A stretch of DNA of 64,000 nucleotides from Rugamonas apoptosis (GTDB lineage: Bacteria; Pseudomonadota; Gammaproteobacteria; Burkholderiales; Burkholderiaceae_D), in the NCBI RefSeq assembly GCF_014042355.1, contig NZ_JACEZU010000012.1, positions 163,689 to 227,688 on the forward strand. Direction: 5' to 3'. Below, one piece after another: positions 17,208 to 26,338 of the stretch (positions are counted from its first letter, which is position 1; every line of letters starts with the position of its first letter). Both the position numbers and the translations under genes were made by a program. The notes under the pieces were generated by a model. The model worked only from the letters and a program-made list of their open reading frames with translations. It was not told where the DNA came from and did not search any database.

Positions 17208-18818
17208 ATGTGCACGTATCTGCCCATCTCCCATATCGCGCTCACTTGCGTGTCGCGTGCCGCTGTGGCGGCGCTGGCGTTGGCGGCCAGCTTGGCTGGC
17301 GCGGCCGACAACAGCCCGGGCATGGCGGCCCCGCCGTCTTCCGCATCCTCCGCATCCTCGGCATCCTCGGCATCCTCAGCATCCACAGCGGCGTCCGCGG
17401 CGTCCGCATTGCCGCCCGCGCCGCCTGCCGGGACGCTGCTCGACGGTCCCACCCTGGTCCCCATTCCACTCGGCGGCGGCGCCAGCGTGGAGACCCTGGA
17501 ACCGGCCACCCTGGGCGCCGTCCTCAAGCGCGCCCAGGGCGGCGCGCTGATGGCCATCGCGGGCGAACCGCTGTGCAGCATCACCGTGTACCAGATGCGC
17601 TACACGACCGGCGGCGGCCGTGGCGAGGCGACCGACGCCGGCGGCGTGCTCATGCTGCCCGGTGGCGAGGATCAGCGCTGCATGGGGCCCCGTCCCGTGC
17701 TGCTGTACGCCCACGGCACCGTGCTCGACCGCAATTTCAGCATGGCTCGCCTGAACGGTGAGGCGCGGGTGGTGGCCGCCATGTTCGTGGCCCAGGGCTA
17801 CATCGTGGTGGCGCCCGACTATGCCGGGTATGGCGTGTCGTCGCTACCGTACCACCCCTACCTGAACGCTGACCAGCAGGCCGGCGACATGATCGATGCG
17901 CTGCGTGCGGCGCGCACCGCCTTGCCCCGGCTGGGCGCGCGCACCTCGCAAAAACTGTTTGTGACCGGCTATTCGCAGGGCGGCTTCGTGGCCCTGGCCA
18001 CCCAGCGCGCCATGCAGGACCGCTACCCCGACGAATTCCGGGTGACGGCCACGGCCGGCTTGTCCGGCCCCTACGCCTTGCTGCAAATGGCCGACGACAT
18101 CTTCAGCGGCCGCCCCAACGTGGGCATCACGGCTTACTTACCACTGCTGACCACGGCCGGCCAGAAGTCCGGCGCCACGCTGTACACCTCGCCGGCTGAG
18201 CTGTACGAAGAACCGTATGCGGACGGCATCGAATCGGTGCTGCCGGCCACCCAGCGCATGGATGACCTGATCAAGCAAGGCAAGCTGCCGGCCGGCGCCC
18301 TGTTCGCGGGCGACCCGCCGCCGCAGGGCGAGGCCGCGCCTACCCATTTCGCCGACAGCAACCTGGTGCGCACCAGCTACCGCAAGGCGTACTTGCAGGA
18401 TGTGGCGGCTCACCCGTGCGGCACCGACCTGGCCCAGCCGCTGGCCTGCCACAGCGCCAACCGCCTGCGCCAGTGGCTGCAAAAGAATGATTTGCGCAAC
18501 TACCAGCCGCGCAGTCCGCTGCTGCTGTGCGGCGGCCAGCGCGACCCGGTGGTGCCGTTCGCCAACGCCAGCGCCGCCTACGATTATTTCGTCGCCCATG
18601 GTGTGGCGCCGCAGTTGCTGGACCTGGAGGCGGCCGGCCCCGACGCCTATCCGGACATCCACGCTGGATTCGCCCAGACGGTCGAGCGCATGCGCGCCGA
18701 CGCGATCGCGCACGACCATGATCCGCGCAAGGCCGTGCTGGACAATTACCATGGCCGACTGGTGGCCCAATACTGCCTGATGGCGGCGCGGGAATTTTTC
18801 AGGATGTCAGCGCGTTAA
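17208..18818 (+). CDS. Secreted alpha/beta hydrolase (lipase-like), copy 1
   Basis: A 536-residue exported hydrolase. An n-region plus VAALALAASLAGAADN forms a signal peptide, followed by a low-complexity Ser/Ala linker at about 44-68. The hydrolase core has the oxyanion stretch VLLYAHGTV, YIVVAPDYAGYG, the nucleophile elbow GYSQGG with Ser 256, and the acidic LLLCGGQRDPVVPFANA. It resembles secretory lipase/prolyl-oligopeptidase-type esterases; the substrate is unknown. A perfect aggagg ribosome site precedes ATG 17208. It is followed by a clear paralogue in the same orientation, consistent with tandem duplication. Confidence 0.88.
   Translation: MCTYLPISHIALTCVSRAAVAALALAASLAGAADNSPGMAAPPSSASSASSASSASSASTAASAASALPPAPPAGTLLDGPTLVPIPLGGGASVETLEPATLGAVLKRAQGGALMAIAGEPLCSITVYQMRYTTGGGRGEATDAGGVLMLPGGEDQRCMGPRPVLLYAHGTVLDRNFSMARLNGEARVVAAMFVAQGYIVVAPDYAGYGVSSLPYHPYLNADQQAGDMIDALRAARTALPRLGARTSQKLFVTGYSQGGFVALATQRAMQDRYPDEFRVTATAGLSGPYALLQMADDIFSGRPNVGITAYLPLLTTAGQKSGATLYTSPAELYEEPYADGIESVLPATQRMDDLIKQGKLPAGALFAGDPPPQGEAAPTHFADSNLVRTSYRKAYLQDVAAHPCGTDLAQPLACHSANRLRQWLQKNDLRNYQPRSPLLLCGGQRDPVVPFANASAAYDYFVAHGVAPQLLDLEAAGPDAYPDIHAGFAQTVERMRADAIAHDHDPRKAVLDNYHGRLVAQYCLMAAREFFRMSAR
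17338..17409 (+). repeat. In-frame 9-bp repeats encoding a Ser/Ala linker
   Basis: Units close to tcctcggca repeat about seven times without breaking frame, giving SSAS-type residues between the signal peptide and the catalytic domain of the first hydrolase. The paralogue lacks this stretch. Such repeats commonly vary in length between strains. Confidence 0.85.
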
Positions 18819-18829
18819 CTTTTCCTATC

Positions 18830-18838
18830 TGCTATCCT
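18830..18838 (+). promoter_or_regulatory. Candidate extended -10 promoter for hydrolase copy 2
   Basis: The 81-base gap between the two hydrolase genes contains TGcTATCCT, an extended -10 pattern about 60 bases before ATG 18900. No good -35 box is seen. The second gene could therefore have its own transcription start. Confidence 0.3.
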
Positions 18839-18899
18839 GAGTAGCTTGCCGGCCGACCATACGACCGCCCGGCCAATCCGACTCTTGCAAGGAAACGCC

Positions 18900-20429
18900 A
18901 TGCGCCACCCGACCGTCCGTAGTTGTTTGCCCCGCGCTTGCGCACCGGCATTGATGCTGGCCTTGCTCACCGCCTGCGGCGGCGGCGGCGGCGGCAGTGG
19001 CCAGACCTCCGACGGCGGCGTGATCGTCACGCCGCCACCACCGACCACCTTGCGCGGCACCCTGATCGGCGGCGCGGCCCCGGTGCCGGTCGCCGTCAAC
19101 GGCGCCAGCGTCACCACGCTGCAGCCGGCCGCCTTCACCCAGTTGCTGGAAGCGGCCCAGAAGGGCAGCAGCACCCTCACCGGCACGCCCACCTGCGCCG
19201 TCACCACCTTCACGCTGAAATACCACACGGTGGGCGGCGCCGGCGAGGACACGGACGCGGCCACCGCCATCATGGTGCCGTCCGGCACTGACAGCGCTTG
19301 CCAGGGCAACCGCCCGGTGCTGCTGTACGCGCACGGCACGTCCGTGCTCAAGCGCAATGACATGAGTGATTTGTCGGCCGCCGAACCACGGCTGGTGGCG
19401 GCCATGTACGCGGCCCAGGGGTACATCGTGGTGGCGCCCGATTACGCCGGTTATGCCGGCTCCTCGCTGTCCTACCACTCCTACCTGGATGCCAGCCAGC
19501 AGACGAGCGACATGGTCGATGGCCTGCGCGCCGCGCGCAAGGTGTTCGCCGTGATCGGCGCCCATCCGTCCAACAAGTTGTTGTTGACCGGTTATTCGCA
19601 GGGCGGCTACGTGGCGCTGGCCACCCAGCGCGCCATGCAGACCGGCTATCCCGGCGAGTTCACGGTGACGGCCGCCGCGCCCATGTCCGGCCCGTACGCG
19701 CTGACCCAGTTCGGCGACGCCATCTTCGGCGGCAAGCCCTCGCAGGGCTCGGCCGCCTTCCTGCCCATGCTGATCAACGCCGGCCAGCACGCCAACGCCG
19801 GCCTGTACGCGAGCACCAGCGACATCTACGAGGCGCCTTATGCGGCCGGCATCGCCGACCTGCTGCCTGGCACGGCCAGCCTGAGTGAGCTGGTGGCGGC
19901 GGGTGCGCTGCCGAACGATGTGCTGTTCGCCAAGGACTCCCTGCCGCAGGGCGACGGCTACGCCAGCTTCTTCGGCGCCGGCAACCTGGTCAAGACCAGC
20001 TATCGCGCCAGCTACCTGGCCGACATGAATAGCCACCCTTGCGGCGCGAACAGTGCCGACCCGCTCAACTGCATGCCCGTGCACACGCTGCGCAAGTGGC
20101 TGGTGAAAAATGATCTGCGTAGCTATGTGCCGGCCGTGCCCGTGCTGCTGTGCGGCGGCGCGCAAGATCCGGTGGTGCCGTTCCAGAACGCGAGTGCCAC
20201 GGCCGACTATTTCACGGCCCACGGCATGACTTCATCCAGCCTGACCCTGCTGGACCTGGAGAGCGGCATCATCGTCGACAGTTACGGTTCCACCCGGCTC
20301 GCGTTCGAGGCCGCCAAGGGCTTGCTGCGCGCGGCGTCCGGCGACCAGGCCGTGCGCGACAGCTACCACGCGGGCCTGGTGGCGCCGTTCTGCATGCGCG
20401 CCACGCGCGATTTTTTCCAGAATAAGTAA
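18900..20429 (+). CDS. Lipoprotein alpha/beta hydrolase (lipase-like), copy 2
   Basis: A 509-residue paralogue of the preceding gene, but with a lipoprotein signal. MRHPTVRSCLPRACAPALMLALLTAC ends in lipobox LTAC followed by six glycines, so the enzyme is probably lipid-anchored. The core carries VLLYAHGTSVL, YIVVAPDYAGYAGSS, the elbow GYSQGG with Ser 233, and VLLCGGAQDPVVPFQNA. ATG 18900 is supported by the aaggaa ribosome site and the lipobox; an upstream in-frame TTG is less likely. The two copies share order and motifs along their length but differ in localisation, which suggests duplication followed by division of labour. Confidence 0.88.
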   Translation: MRHPTVRSCLPRACAPALMLALLTACGGGGGGSGQTSDGGVIVTPPPPTTLRGTLIGGAAPVPVAVNGASVTTLQPAAFTQLLEAAQKGSSTLTGTPTCAVTTFTLKYHTVGGAGEDTDAATAIMVPSGTDSACQGNRPVLLYAHGTSVLKRNDMSDLSAAEPRLVAAMYAAQGYIVVAPDYAGYAGSSLSYHSYLDASQQTSDMVDGLRAARKVFAVIGAHPSNKLLLTGYSQGGYVALATQRAMQTGYPGEFTVTAAAPMSGPYALTQFGDAIFGGKPSQGSAAFLPMLINAGQHANAGLYASTSDIYEAPYAAGIADLLPGTASLSELVAAGALPNDVLFAKDSLPQGDGYASFFGAGNLVKTSYRASYLADMNSHPCGANSADPLNCMPVHTLRKWLVKNDLRSYVPAVPVLLCGGAQDPVVPFQNASATADYFTAHGMTSSSLTLLDLESGIIVDSYGSTRLAFEAAKGLLRAASGDQAVRDSYHAGLVAPFCMRATRDFFQNK

Positions 20430-20472
20430 AACAGGGGGGCAGTGCCAACCCTGATGCCACCGGCAGGAAGGC

Positions 20473-20976
20473 TCAGGCCAGGCTGTGGAACATCCCGCCG
20501 TGGAAAATCAGCGGCGGGCGCGGAATGAATTCGCAGTGTTCCACTTCGCCCACGAAAATCACGTGGTCGCCTTCCGGATAACGGCTGCGGTTGTGGCACT
20601 CAAACCACGCGCAGGCGCCCGTGAGGATCGGTTGTCCGGTGCGCGACAATTCATACGGCACCGTGTCCCATGGATAGTCGCCGCGGGTGGAAAACACTTT
20701 GGCCAGGTGGGCCTGGTCGGCCGCCAGCACGTTGATCACGTAATGGGAATTGCCGCTGAAGATGGGCATGCTGTTGGCGGCCGTGCCCAGGCTCCACAGC
20801 ACCAGCGGTGGCGTCAGCGAGACGGAATTGAAGGAACTGGCCGTCAAGCCACGGAAGCTGCCATCGGCCAGCCGGGTCGTGATGACGGTGACGCCAGTGG
20901 CGAATTGGCCCAGCGCCTGGCGGAAGTGACCGGTGTCGAAGGTGGGCGCCGGGGCGCGCGGGGAACGAGTATTCAT
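20473..20976 (-). CDS. Flavin reductase family protein (FMN-binding split barrel)
   Basis: A 167-residue flavin reductase-like protein. Features are FRQALGQFATGVTVITTR, GLTASSFNSVSLTPPLVLWSL, the HYVINVLAADQ strand and the C-terminal DHVIFVGEVEHCEFIPRPPLIFHGGMF. Family members reduce FMN or FAD with NAD(P)H for a two-component monooxygenase, or bind flavin as part of an oxidase. No partner monooxygenase is adjacent. I chose ATG 20976 (MNTRS); an ATG at 21000 would add eight residues. It is divergent from msrA. Confidence 0.9.
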   Translation of the reverse strand: MNTRSPRAPAPTFDTGHFRQALGQFATGVTVITTRLADGSFRGLTASSFNSVSLTPPLVLWSLGTAANSMPIFSGNSHYVINVLAADQAHLAKVFSTRGDYPWDTVPYELSRTGQPILTGACAWFECHNRSRYPEGDHVIFVGEVEHCEFIPRPPLIFHGGMFHSLA

Positions 20977-21115
20977 GGGAAGCCTGTGTCTTTCCGTCAT
21001 TATGCCAAAGAATCACAGGGGCCTGTGCAATCAGGCCCTTTCCTGTAATAGGTGCGCGGCCCCGCCGTTTGCGTTACAGTTAGTCTCATCGAACAGCCGA
21101 CGAGCAGGGGATGTC

Positions 21116-21667
21116 ATGACGAGCAATACGGGGGCGGCGGCCGCGACGGAAACGGCGGTGCTGGGAGGAGGATGTTTCTGGTGCCTGGAAGCAGTGTACC
21201 AGGAGGTCGATGGCGTGCTGCACGTGGAGTCCGGCTACACGGGCGGCGCCCAGCCCGATCCCACCTACGAGCAAGTATGCGGCGGCGCCACGGGCCATGC
21301 GGAGGTGGTGAAACTGGAGTTCGACCCGGCCGTGATCGGTTACCGGGAGTTGCTGGAAATTTTCTTCACCATCCACGATCCCACCACGCCCAACCGCCAG
21401 GGCAACGACGTGGGCACCCAATACCGCTCCGTGATCTACTACCAGTCGCCCGAACAGGAGGCCACGGCGCGCCAGGTGATCGCGGCCATGGCCCATGTGT
21501 GGGACGCGCCCATCGTGACGGAATTGTCACCGGCCCAGCCTTACTTCAAGGCCGAGGACTATCACCAGGATTATTTCCGCCAGCACCCCTTGCAAGGCTA
21601 TTGCGCCTTCGTGGTGGCGCCCAAGGTGGCCAAGTTCCGTAAAACCTTCGGCGAGCGCCGCAAATAA
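21116..21667 (+). CDS. msrA: Peptide methionine sulfoxide reductase A
   Basis: A 183-residue MsrA that reduces methionine-S-sulfoxide in proteins. The active-site motif GGGCFWCLEAVYQ carries the catalytic Cys. VESGYTGG, GHAEVVKLEFDP, YRSVIYY and the C-terminal AEDYHQDYFR are also typical. I chose ATG 21116 because it follows an aggggat ribosome site and matches the normal protein length; the frame is open a further 61 codons upstream. The second resolving Cys in the C-terminal tail is not obvious, so it may be recycled by thioredoxin in a simpler way. Confidence 0.95.
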   Translation: MTSNTGAAAATETAVLGGGCFWCLEAVYQEVDGVLHVESGYTGGAQPDPTYEQVCGGATGHAEVVKLEFDPAVIGYRELLEIFFTIHDPTTPNRQGNDVGTQYRSVIYYQSPEQEATARQVIAAMAHVWDAPIVTELSPAQPYFKAEDYHQDYFRQHPLQGYCAFVVAPKVAKFRKTFGERRK

Positions 21668-21689
21668 TTCCTCTCACCGCGGAGCGCGC

Positions 21690-22733
21690 ATGCAGGTAGT
21701 CATCGTCGACGATACCCACATCAACCTGGTGCTGATGTCGCGCCTGATCGACAAGCTCGATGGCGTCGATACCGTCACTTTCCAGTCGGCGCGCGAAGCG
21801 CTGGCCTGGTGCAACAGCCATCCCTACGACTTGCTGATCGTCGATTACATGATGCCGGACCTGAACGGCCTGGAACTGATCGCCGGCCTGGCCGCGCCCG
21901 CGGACCAACGCCCGCCCGTGCTGATGGTAACGGCCAGCGTGGACGTGGAGGTGCGGCACCGGGCGCTGGAAAATGGCGCCAGCGATTTCCTCATCAAGCC
22001 CATCGACAAAGTTGAATTCCTGGCCCGCACCCGCAACATGCTGGCGTTGCGGCGCGCCACCGTCAGCCTGCAGCACCGCGCCAGCTGGCTGGCCGAGGAA
22101 GTAAGCCAGGCCACGGCCGAACTGCGCGCGCGCGAGCAGGAAACCATCCTGCTGCTGTGCCGCGCGTCCGAATACCGCGACCCGGAAACGGGCGCCCACA
22201 TCCAGCGCATGGCCCATTACTCCTGTCTGATCGCGGCCGAGCTGGGCTTGCCGCTGGAACAGCAGCAGGACATTTTGAACGCGGCCCCCATGCACGACGT
22301 GGGCAAGGTCGGCACGCCCGACCAGATCCTGCTCAAGCCGGGCCGGCTCACCCCGGAGGAAATGACCATCATGCGCCAGCACGCGGCCATCGGTTACCAG
22401 ATCCTCAAGGATTGCCAGGCCCCCATGCTGCAATTGGCGGCCCAGATCGCCCTCAGCCACCACGAACGCTACGACGGCGGCGGCTACCCGCACGGCCTGG
22501 CCGGCGAAAACATTCCGCTGGTGGGCCGCATCGTGGCCGTGGCCGATGTGTTCGACGCGCTCACCAGCGTGCGCCCCTACAAGCAGGCATGGAGCATGGA
22601 GGCGGCGCGCCAGCATCTGCTCGACAACTGCGGCGGCCATTTCGATCCGCAATGCGTGCACGCGCTGTTGCGGCGCTGGCGCGAGGTGCAGGACATCCGC
22701 GCCCGCTACCAGGACGAGGGGAAGCCGGCCTGA
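21690..22733 (+). CDS. Response regulator with HD-GYP phosphodiesterase domain
   Basis: A 347-residue RpfG-type protein. The receiver domain (about 1-120) has acidic residues DD at 7-8 and phospho-acceptor Asp 52 (LLIVDYMMPDLNG). The HD-GYP domain has MHDVGKVGTPDQILLKPG and HHERYDGGGYPHGLAG, the intact metal and GYP motifs, so it should hydrolyse cyclic di-GMP. It lies 13 bases upstream of a hybrid histidine kinase, which is the likely phosphodonor. Kinase activity would therefore tune cyclic di-GMP degradation. Confidence 0.93.
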   Translation: MQVVIVDDTHINLVLMSRLIDKLDGVDTVTFQSAREALAWCNSHPYDLLIVDYMMPDLNGLELIAGLAAPADQRPPVLMVTASVDVEVRHRALENGASDFLIKPIDKVEFLARTRNMLALRRATVSLQHRASWLAEEVSQATAELRAREQETILLLCRASEYRDPETGAHIQRMAHYSCLIAAELGLPLEQQQDILNAAPMHDVGKVGTPDQILLKPGRLTPEEMTIMRQHAAIGYQILKDCQAPMLQLAAQIALSHHERYDGGGYPHGLAGENIPLVGRIVAVADVFDALTSVRPYKQAWSMEAARQHLLDNCGGHFDPQCVHALLRRWREVQDIRARYQDEGKPA

Positions 22734-22746
22734 GCCGGCGTCAACC

Positions 22747-25017
22747 ATGCAATACGAACGCCTGGTCCAGCTGGTGCGGCGCGCGCTGAACGCGGCCGAC
22801 GATGCGGAAATGCAGCAGCGCCTGGACGACCTGCGCGCCATCGGCGAAACCACGCTGGCCAACGGCTTGCTGGCGCTGATGGCCCAGGCCGAGCGGGCCG
22901 ACCCCGGCATCGAACCGCGCCTGCGCGAACTGGAGGCGGAGAACGAACAACTGCGCCAGGCCAACGCCCTGCTGCGCAAGGAGAACCGCCAGCAGCGCGG
23001 CAACGTGGGCACCTGGCGCGACAAGCGCGCCGCGCGCCGCGCGCAAGCCATCGATGCGCAGCAGGAAGCGCAACAGGCCGGTGGCCAGCAGGCGTTGACG
23101 GAACAGATCCTGGACCAGTTGCCCATCCCCGTGTTCCTGAAGGACCGCGAAGGCCGCTTCCTGCGCTTCAACCGCCGCTTCGAGGAACTGACCCAGCGTT
23201 CGCGGGTGGAAATCGTGGGCCGCACCATCGACGATTTCGCTTCGCCGCGCTGGGCCGCGCTGACCCGCCAGGAAGACGCGTTGGCGTGGAGCAGCGGCCG
23301 CATGATTACCAGCGAACGCCGGCTGGCCGGCTTCGATCCGCCGGTCGACGTGCTGGTGAGCCGCAACGTGATCAGCAGCGGCGGCCACAGCTACATGCTG
23401 GGCTACTTCATCGACATCAGCGAACAGCGCGCCGCGCGCCAGGCCATGCAGCGGGCAGTGGAATCGGCCGAGGCGGCCAGCCGGGCCAAGAGCGAATTCC
23501 TGGCCAACATGAGCCATGAGATCCGCACCCCCATGAACGGCATCCTCGGCATGACGGAACTGCTGCTCGAGTCCGACCTCACGCCCGCGCAGCGGGCCGA
23601 CCTGGCGCTGGTGCAGGGCTCGGCCCACGCGCTGCTGCACATCGTGGACGACATCCTGGATTTCTCCAAAATCGAGGCGGGCAAGCTCGACATCGAGGAA
23701 GTGCCGTTCGACGTGCGCCAGCTGGTGGCCGACACGGTGCGCGCCATGCGCTTGCGGGCGCGCCAGAAAGGGCTGGCGCTGGAGTGCGAACTGGCGCCGG
23801 AACTGCCGCGCATCGTCAAGGGCGATCCGGGCCGGCTGCGCCAGGTGCTGGTCAACCTGGTGGGCAACGCCATCAAGTTCACGGCCGCCGGCAGCGTGGT
23901 CGTGGCGCTGTCCGTGGTGCGCGAGCATGACGACCGCAGCGAGATCCGCTTCGCCGTGCGCGACACGGGCATCGGCGTGCCGCCGGAAAAACAGGCCATG
24001 ATCTTCGACGCCTTCGCCCAGGTGGACGGCTCCACTTCGCGCCAATACGGTGGCACCGGCCTGGGGCTGGCCATCTGCCGCCGGCTGGTGATCCTGATGC
24101 AGGGCCAGCTGGACGTCGACAGCGTGCCGGGCGAGGGCAGCACCTTCAGTTTCACCGTGCCGCTCAAGCACACGGGCGTGGCGCTGGTGGCGCCCTTGCC
24201 GCCGCTGCGGCCGCAAGTGCCGCGCCCCGACCCGCTGGGCGCCGAACCCTTGCCGCCGCCCTTGGCCGGGTCGGAGCGCGACGGCTTGCGCGTGCTGCTG
24301 GCCGAGGACAATCCCGTCAACCAGCGGCTGGCCTTGCGGCTGCTGGAAAAGCTGGGCCACCGCGTGACCCTGGCCGACAACGGCCTGGCCGTGCTGGAAC
24401 GCACGGCGCGCGAGCAGTACGACCTGATCCTGATGGACGTGCAGATGCCGGGCCTGGACGGGCTGGCCGCCACGCGCCAGTTGCGCCAGCGCGAGCTGGA
24501 GCGGGGCGGCCATGTGCCCATCATCGCCATGACGGCGCGCGCCATGGCGGGCGACCGCGAACGCTGCCTGGAAGCGGGCATGGACGATTACCTGGCCAAG
24601 CCGGTGGACAGCGCCGCGCTGGCCGACAAGCTGGCCCGCTACCGGCCGCAGCCGGTGCAACTGGTGCTGGACTGGCGCACGGCCTTGCTGCGCCTCGACG
24701 GCGACGCCGAGCTGTTGCGCGAACTGGCCACGTTGTTCCTCGACGATGGCCCCCAGTTGTGGCGCGAGTTGTCGGCGGCGCTGGCGGCCGGCGACATTGA
24801 GCGCAGCGCGCGCGCCGTGCACAGTTTGACAGGGGTGTTGGTCAATTTCGGCGCGGCACGGGCGCTGGCGGCGGCCGAGCAACTGTCGGCCAGCCTGCGG
24901 GCCGGCGGCGGCATGGCCCAGGCGCAGGCCGCCGCGGCCCGGCTGGAGCCAGCCCTGGCGCAAGTCTACGACGCGCTCAGGACGGTGACGGACGGCGGCG
25001 AACCGAGCGCTGGTTGA
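22747..25017 (+). CDS. Hybrid sensor kinase PAS-HisKA-HATPase-REC-Hpt
   Basis: A 756-residue hybrid kinase. The N-terminus is a coiled coil (about 50-115), then a PAS domain (DQLPIPVFLKDREGRFLRFNRRF, about 120-240), HisKA with His 257 in SHEIRTPMNG, and an ATPase domain with NAIKFT, DTGIGV and GTGLGLAI. A receiver domain follows with Asp 564 (LILMDVQMPGLDG), and a C-terminal Hpt-like domain has His 692 in AVHSLTG. There are no membrane helices. I chose ATG 22747. The gene forms a pair with the HD-GYP regulator, and its 3' end overlaps convergent cfa by 52 bases. The full phosphorelay set is in one chain, with the HD-GYP protein as the probable output. Confidence 0.92.
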   Translation: MQYERLVQLVRRALNAADDAEMQQRLDDLRAIGETTLANGLLALMAQAERADPGIEPRLRELEAENEQLRQANALLRKENRQQRGNVGTWRDKRAARRAQAIDAQQEAQQAGGQQALTEQILDQLPIPVFLKDREGRFLRFNRRFEELTQRSRVEIVGRTIDDFASPRWAALTRQEDALAWSSGRMITSERRLAGFDPPVDVLVSRNVISSGGHSYMLGYFIDISEQRAARQAMQRAVESAEAASRAKSEFLANMSHEIRTPMNGILGMTELLLESDLTPAQRADLALVQGSAHALLHIVDDILDFSKIEAGKLDIEEVPFDVRQLVADTVRAMRLRARQKGLALECELAPELPRIVKGDPGRLRQVLVNLVGNAIKFTAAGSVVVALSVVREHDDRSEIRFAVRDTGIGVPPEKQAMIFDAFAQVDGSTSRQYGGTGLGLAICRRLVILMQGQLDVDSVPGEGSTFSFTVPLKHTGVALVAPLPPLRPQVPRPDPLGAEPLPPPLAGSERDGLRVLLAEDNPVNQRLALRLLEKLGHRVTLADNGLAVLERTAREQYDLILMDVQMPGLDGLAATRQLRQRELERGGHVPIIAMTARAMAGDRERCLEAGMDDYLAKPVDSAALADKLARYRPQPVQLVLDWRTALLRLDGDAELLRELATLFLDDGPQLWRELSAALAAGDIERSARAVHSLTGVLVNFGAARALAAAEQLSASLRAGGGMAQAQAAAARLEPALAQVYDALRTVTDGGEPSAG

Positions 25018-26231
25018 GCCGTGCCGGGCGCGGCATACATGTAGCGGCGCGACCATGGCAGGGCGCCGGCGGCGCGGCCCGCCTTGCCGCACACGATCTG
25101 GTACAGGCTGATCAGATCCTGTTCGAACGCATAGCTGCAACCGGCCAGGTAGACATGCCAGATCCGGAAGCGCTTGTCGCCGCCCAGCGCGCGCACCCGT
25201 TCCGCGCGCGCTTCGAAATTCTCGGTCCACAGCGCGCAAGTGCGGGCGTAGTGGCGGCGCAGGTTTTCCACGTCATACGCTTCCAGCTGGCCCTGCTGCA
25301 TGGCTTTCAGCACCTGCCCCAGGTGCGCCAGTTCGCCGTGCGGGAACACGTATCTGTGGATGAATTCGCCGCCGCCATAGGGCGTTTCACCGTTGTCGGG
25401 ATCGGTGCTGGTGATGCCATGGTTCATGGCCAGGCCATCGTCGGCCAGCAGCGCGCGGATGGCGGCGAAATAGGCGGGCAGGTGGCGCACCCCCACGTGT
25501 TCGAACATGCCGACGCTGGTGATCCGGTCGAACTCGCCGCGCACGTCGCGGTAATCCTGCAGCCGGATCTCGACCAGGTGCTCCAGCCCGGCCGCATGCA
25601 CCCGCTCGCGTGCCAGCGCGCACTGGTTTTCCGACAGCGTGATGCCCACGCAGCGGGCGCCGTAGCGCTGGGCCGCGCGGATCACCAGCGCGCCCCAGCC
25701 GCAGCCGATGTCGAGCAGGCGCTGGCCGGGCTGCAGCGCGATCTTGGCCAGGATGTGGTCGATCTTCTTGAGCTGGGCCGTGGCCAGGTCTTCCTCGCCC
25801 GTTTCGAAATAGGCGCAGGAATAGACCATGTTCGGGTCCAGGAATTGCTGGTAGAAATCGTTGGAGACGTCGTAGTGGTAGCGGATCGCTTCGGCATCCT
25901 TGTTGCGGTCGTGGCGGATGCCGCGCACGATGCGGGCGAACTTGCCTTCCGCCTTGAGGGTGGTGCGGGCCAGCGCGTTGACGACGGCGATCATGTCGCG
26001 CGCCTTGCCCTTGACTTCGATCGCCCCTTCCACATAGGCCGTGCCCAGGTTGGACAGCGACGGCGTGAGCAGGTAGCGCGCGGCCGAGGGGCGCGGCACG
26101 CGTATCGTCACGCGCGGCGCGTCGGGCGAAAAATCGATGCGCTGCCCGTTCCACAATTCGATGCGCAAGGGCAGCGCGATTTGCTGGCGGATGCGGGCGA
26201 TCCAGCTGCGCAGGCGGTTTTGCAGGAACAC
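24966..26231 (-). CDS. cfa: Cyclopropane-fatty-acyl-phospholipid synthase family methyltransferase
   Basis: A 421-residue SAM-dependent methyltransferase of the CFA synthase family. The N-terminal lipid-binding region precedes the catalytic part, with AIRYHYDVSNDFYQQFLDPNMVYSCAYF, the SAM loop LLDIGCGWGALVIRAA, and GITLSENQ. FDRITSVGMFEHVG follows, with the active-site Glu/His. It would add a methylene bridge to unsaturated phospholipid acyl chains at the inner membrane. The start is GTG 26231, preceded by a clear cggagg ribosome site. It could also be one of the CFA-like paralogues of uncertain substrate. Confidence 0.92.
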   Translation of the reverse strand: MFLQNRLRSWIARIRQQIALPLRIELWNGQRIDFSPDAPRVTIRVPRPSAARYLLTPSLSNLGTAYVEGAIEVKGKARDMIAVVNALARTTLKAEGKFARIVRGIRHDRNKDAEAIRYHYDVSNDFYQQFLDPNMVYSCAYFETGEEDLATAQLKKIDHILAKIALQPGQRLLDIGCGWGALVIRAAQRYGARCVGITLSENQCALARERVHAAGLEHLVEIRLQDYRDVRGEFDRITSVGMFEHVGVRHLPAYFAAIRALLADDGLAMNHGITSTDPDNGETPYGGGEFIHRYVFPHGELAHLGQVLKAMQQGQLEAYDVENLRRHYARTCALWTENFEARAERVRALGGDKRFRIWHVYLAGCSYAFEQDLISLYQIVCGKAGRAAGALPWSRRYMYAAPGTAQPALGSPPSVTVLSAS

Positions 26232-26338
26232 GGTAGCCTCCGGGTCAGGGACGGCAGGGCCGTTCCAGGTTCAGAAACGTCAGTCCAGCCATGCCGGTCC
26301 GTCACCAGCGCCACGCGCGTGCCCCCGCCCGGGCGGGG

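Noticed and set aside
21546..25239. Very long leftward frames opposite the HD-GYP and hybrid-kinase genes
   Set aside because: They mirror the codon bias of real forward genes and contain His/Gln/Arg-rich nonsense; all catalytic motifs lie in the forward frames.
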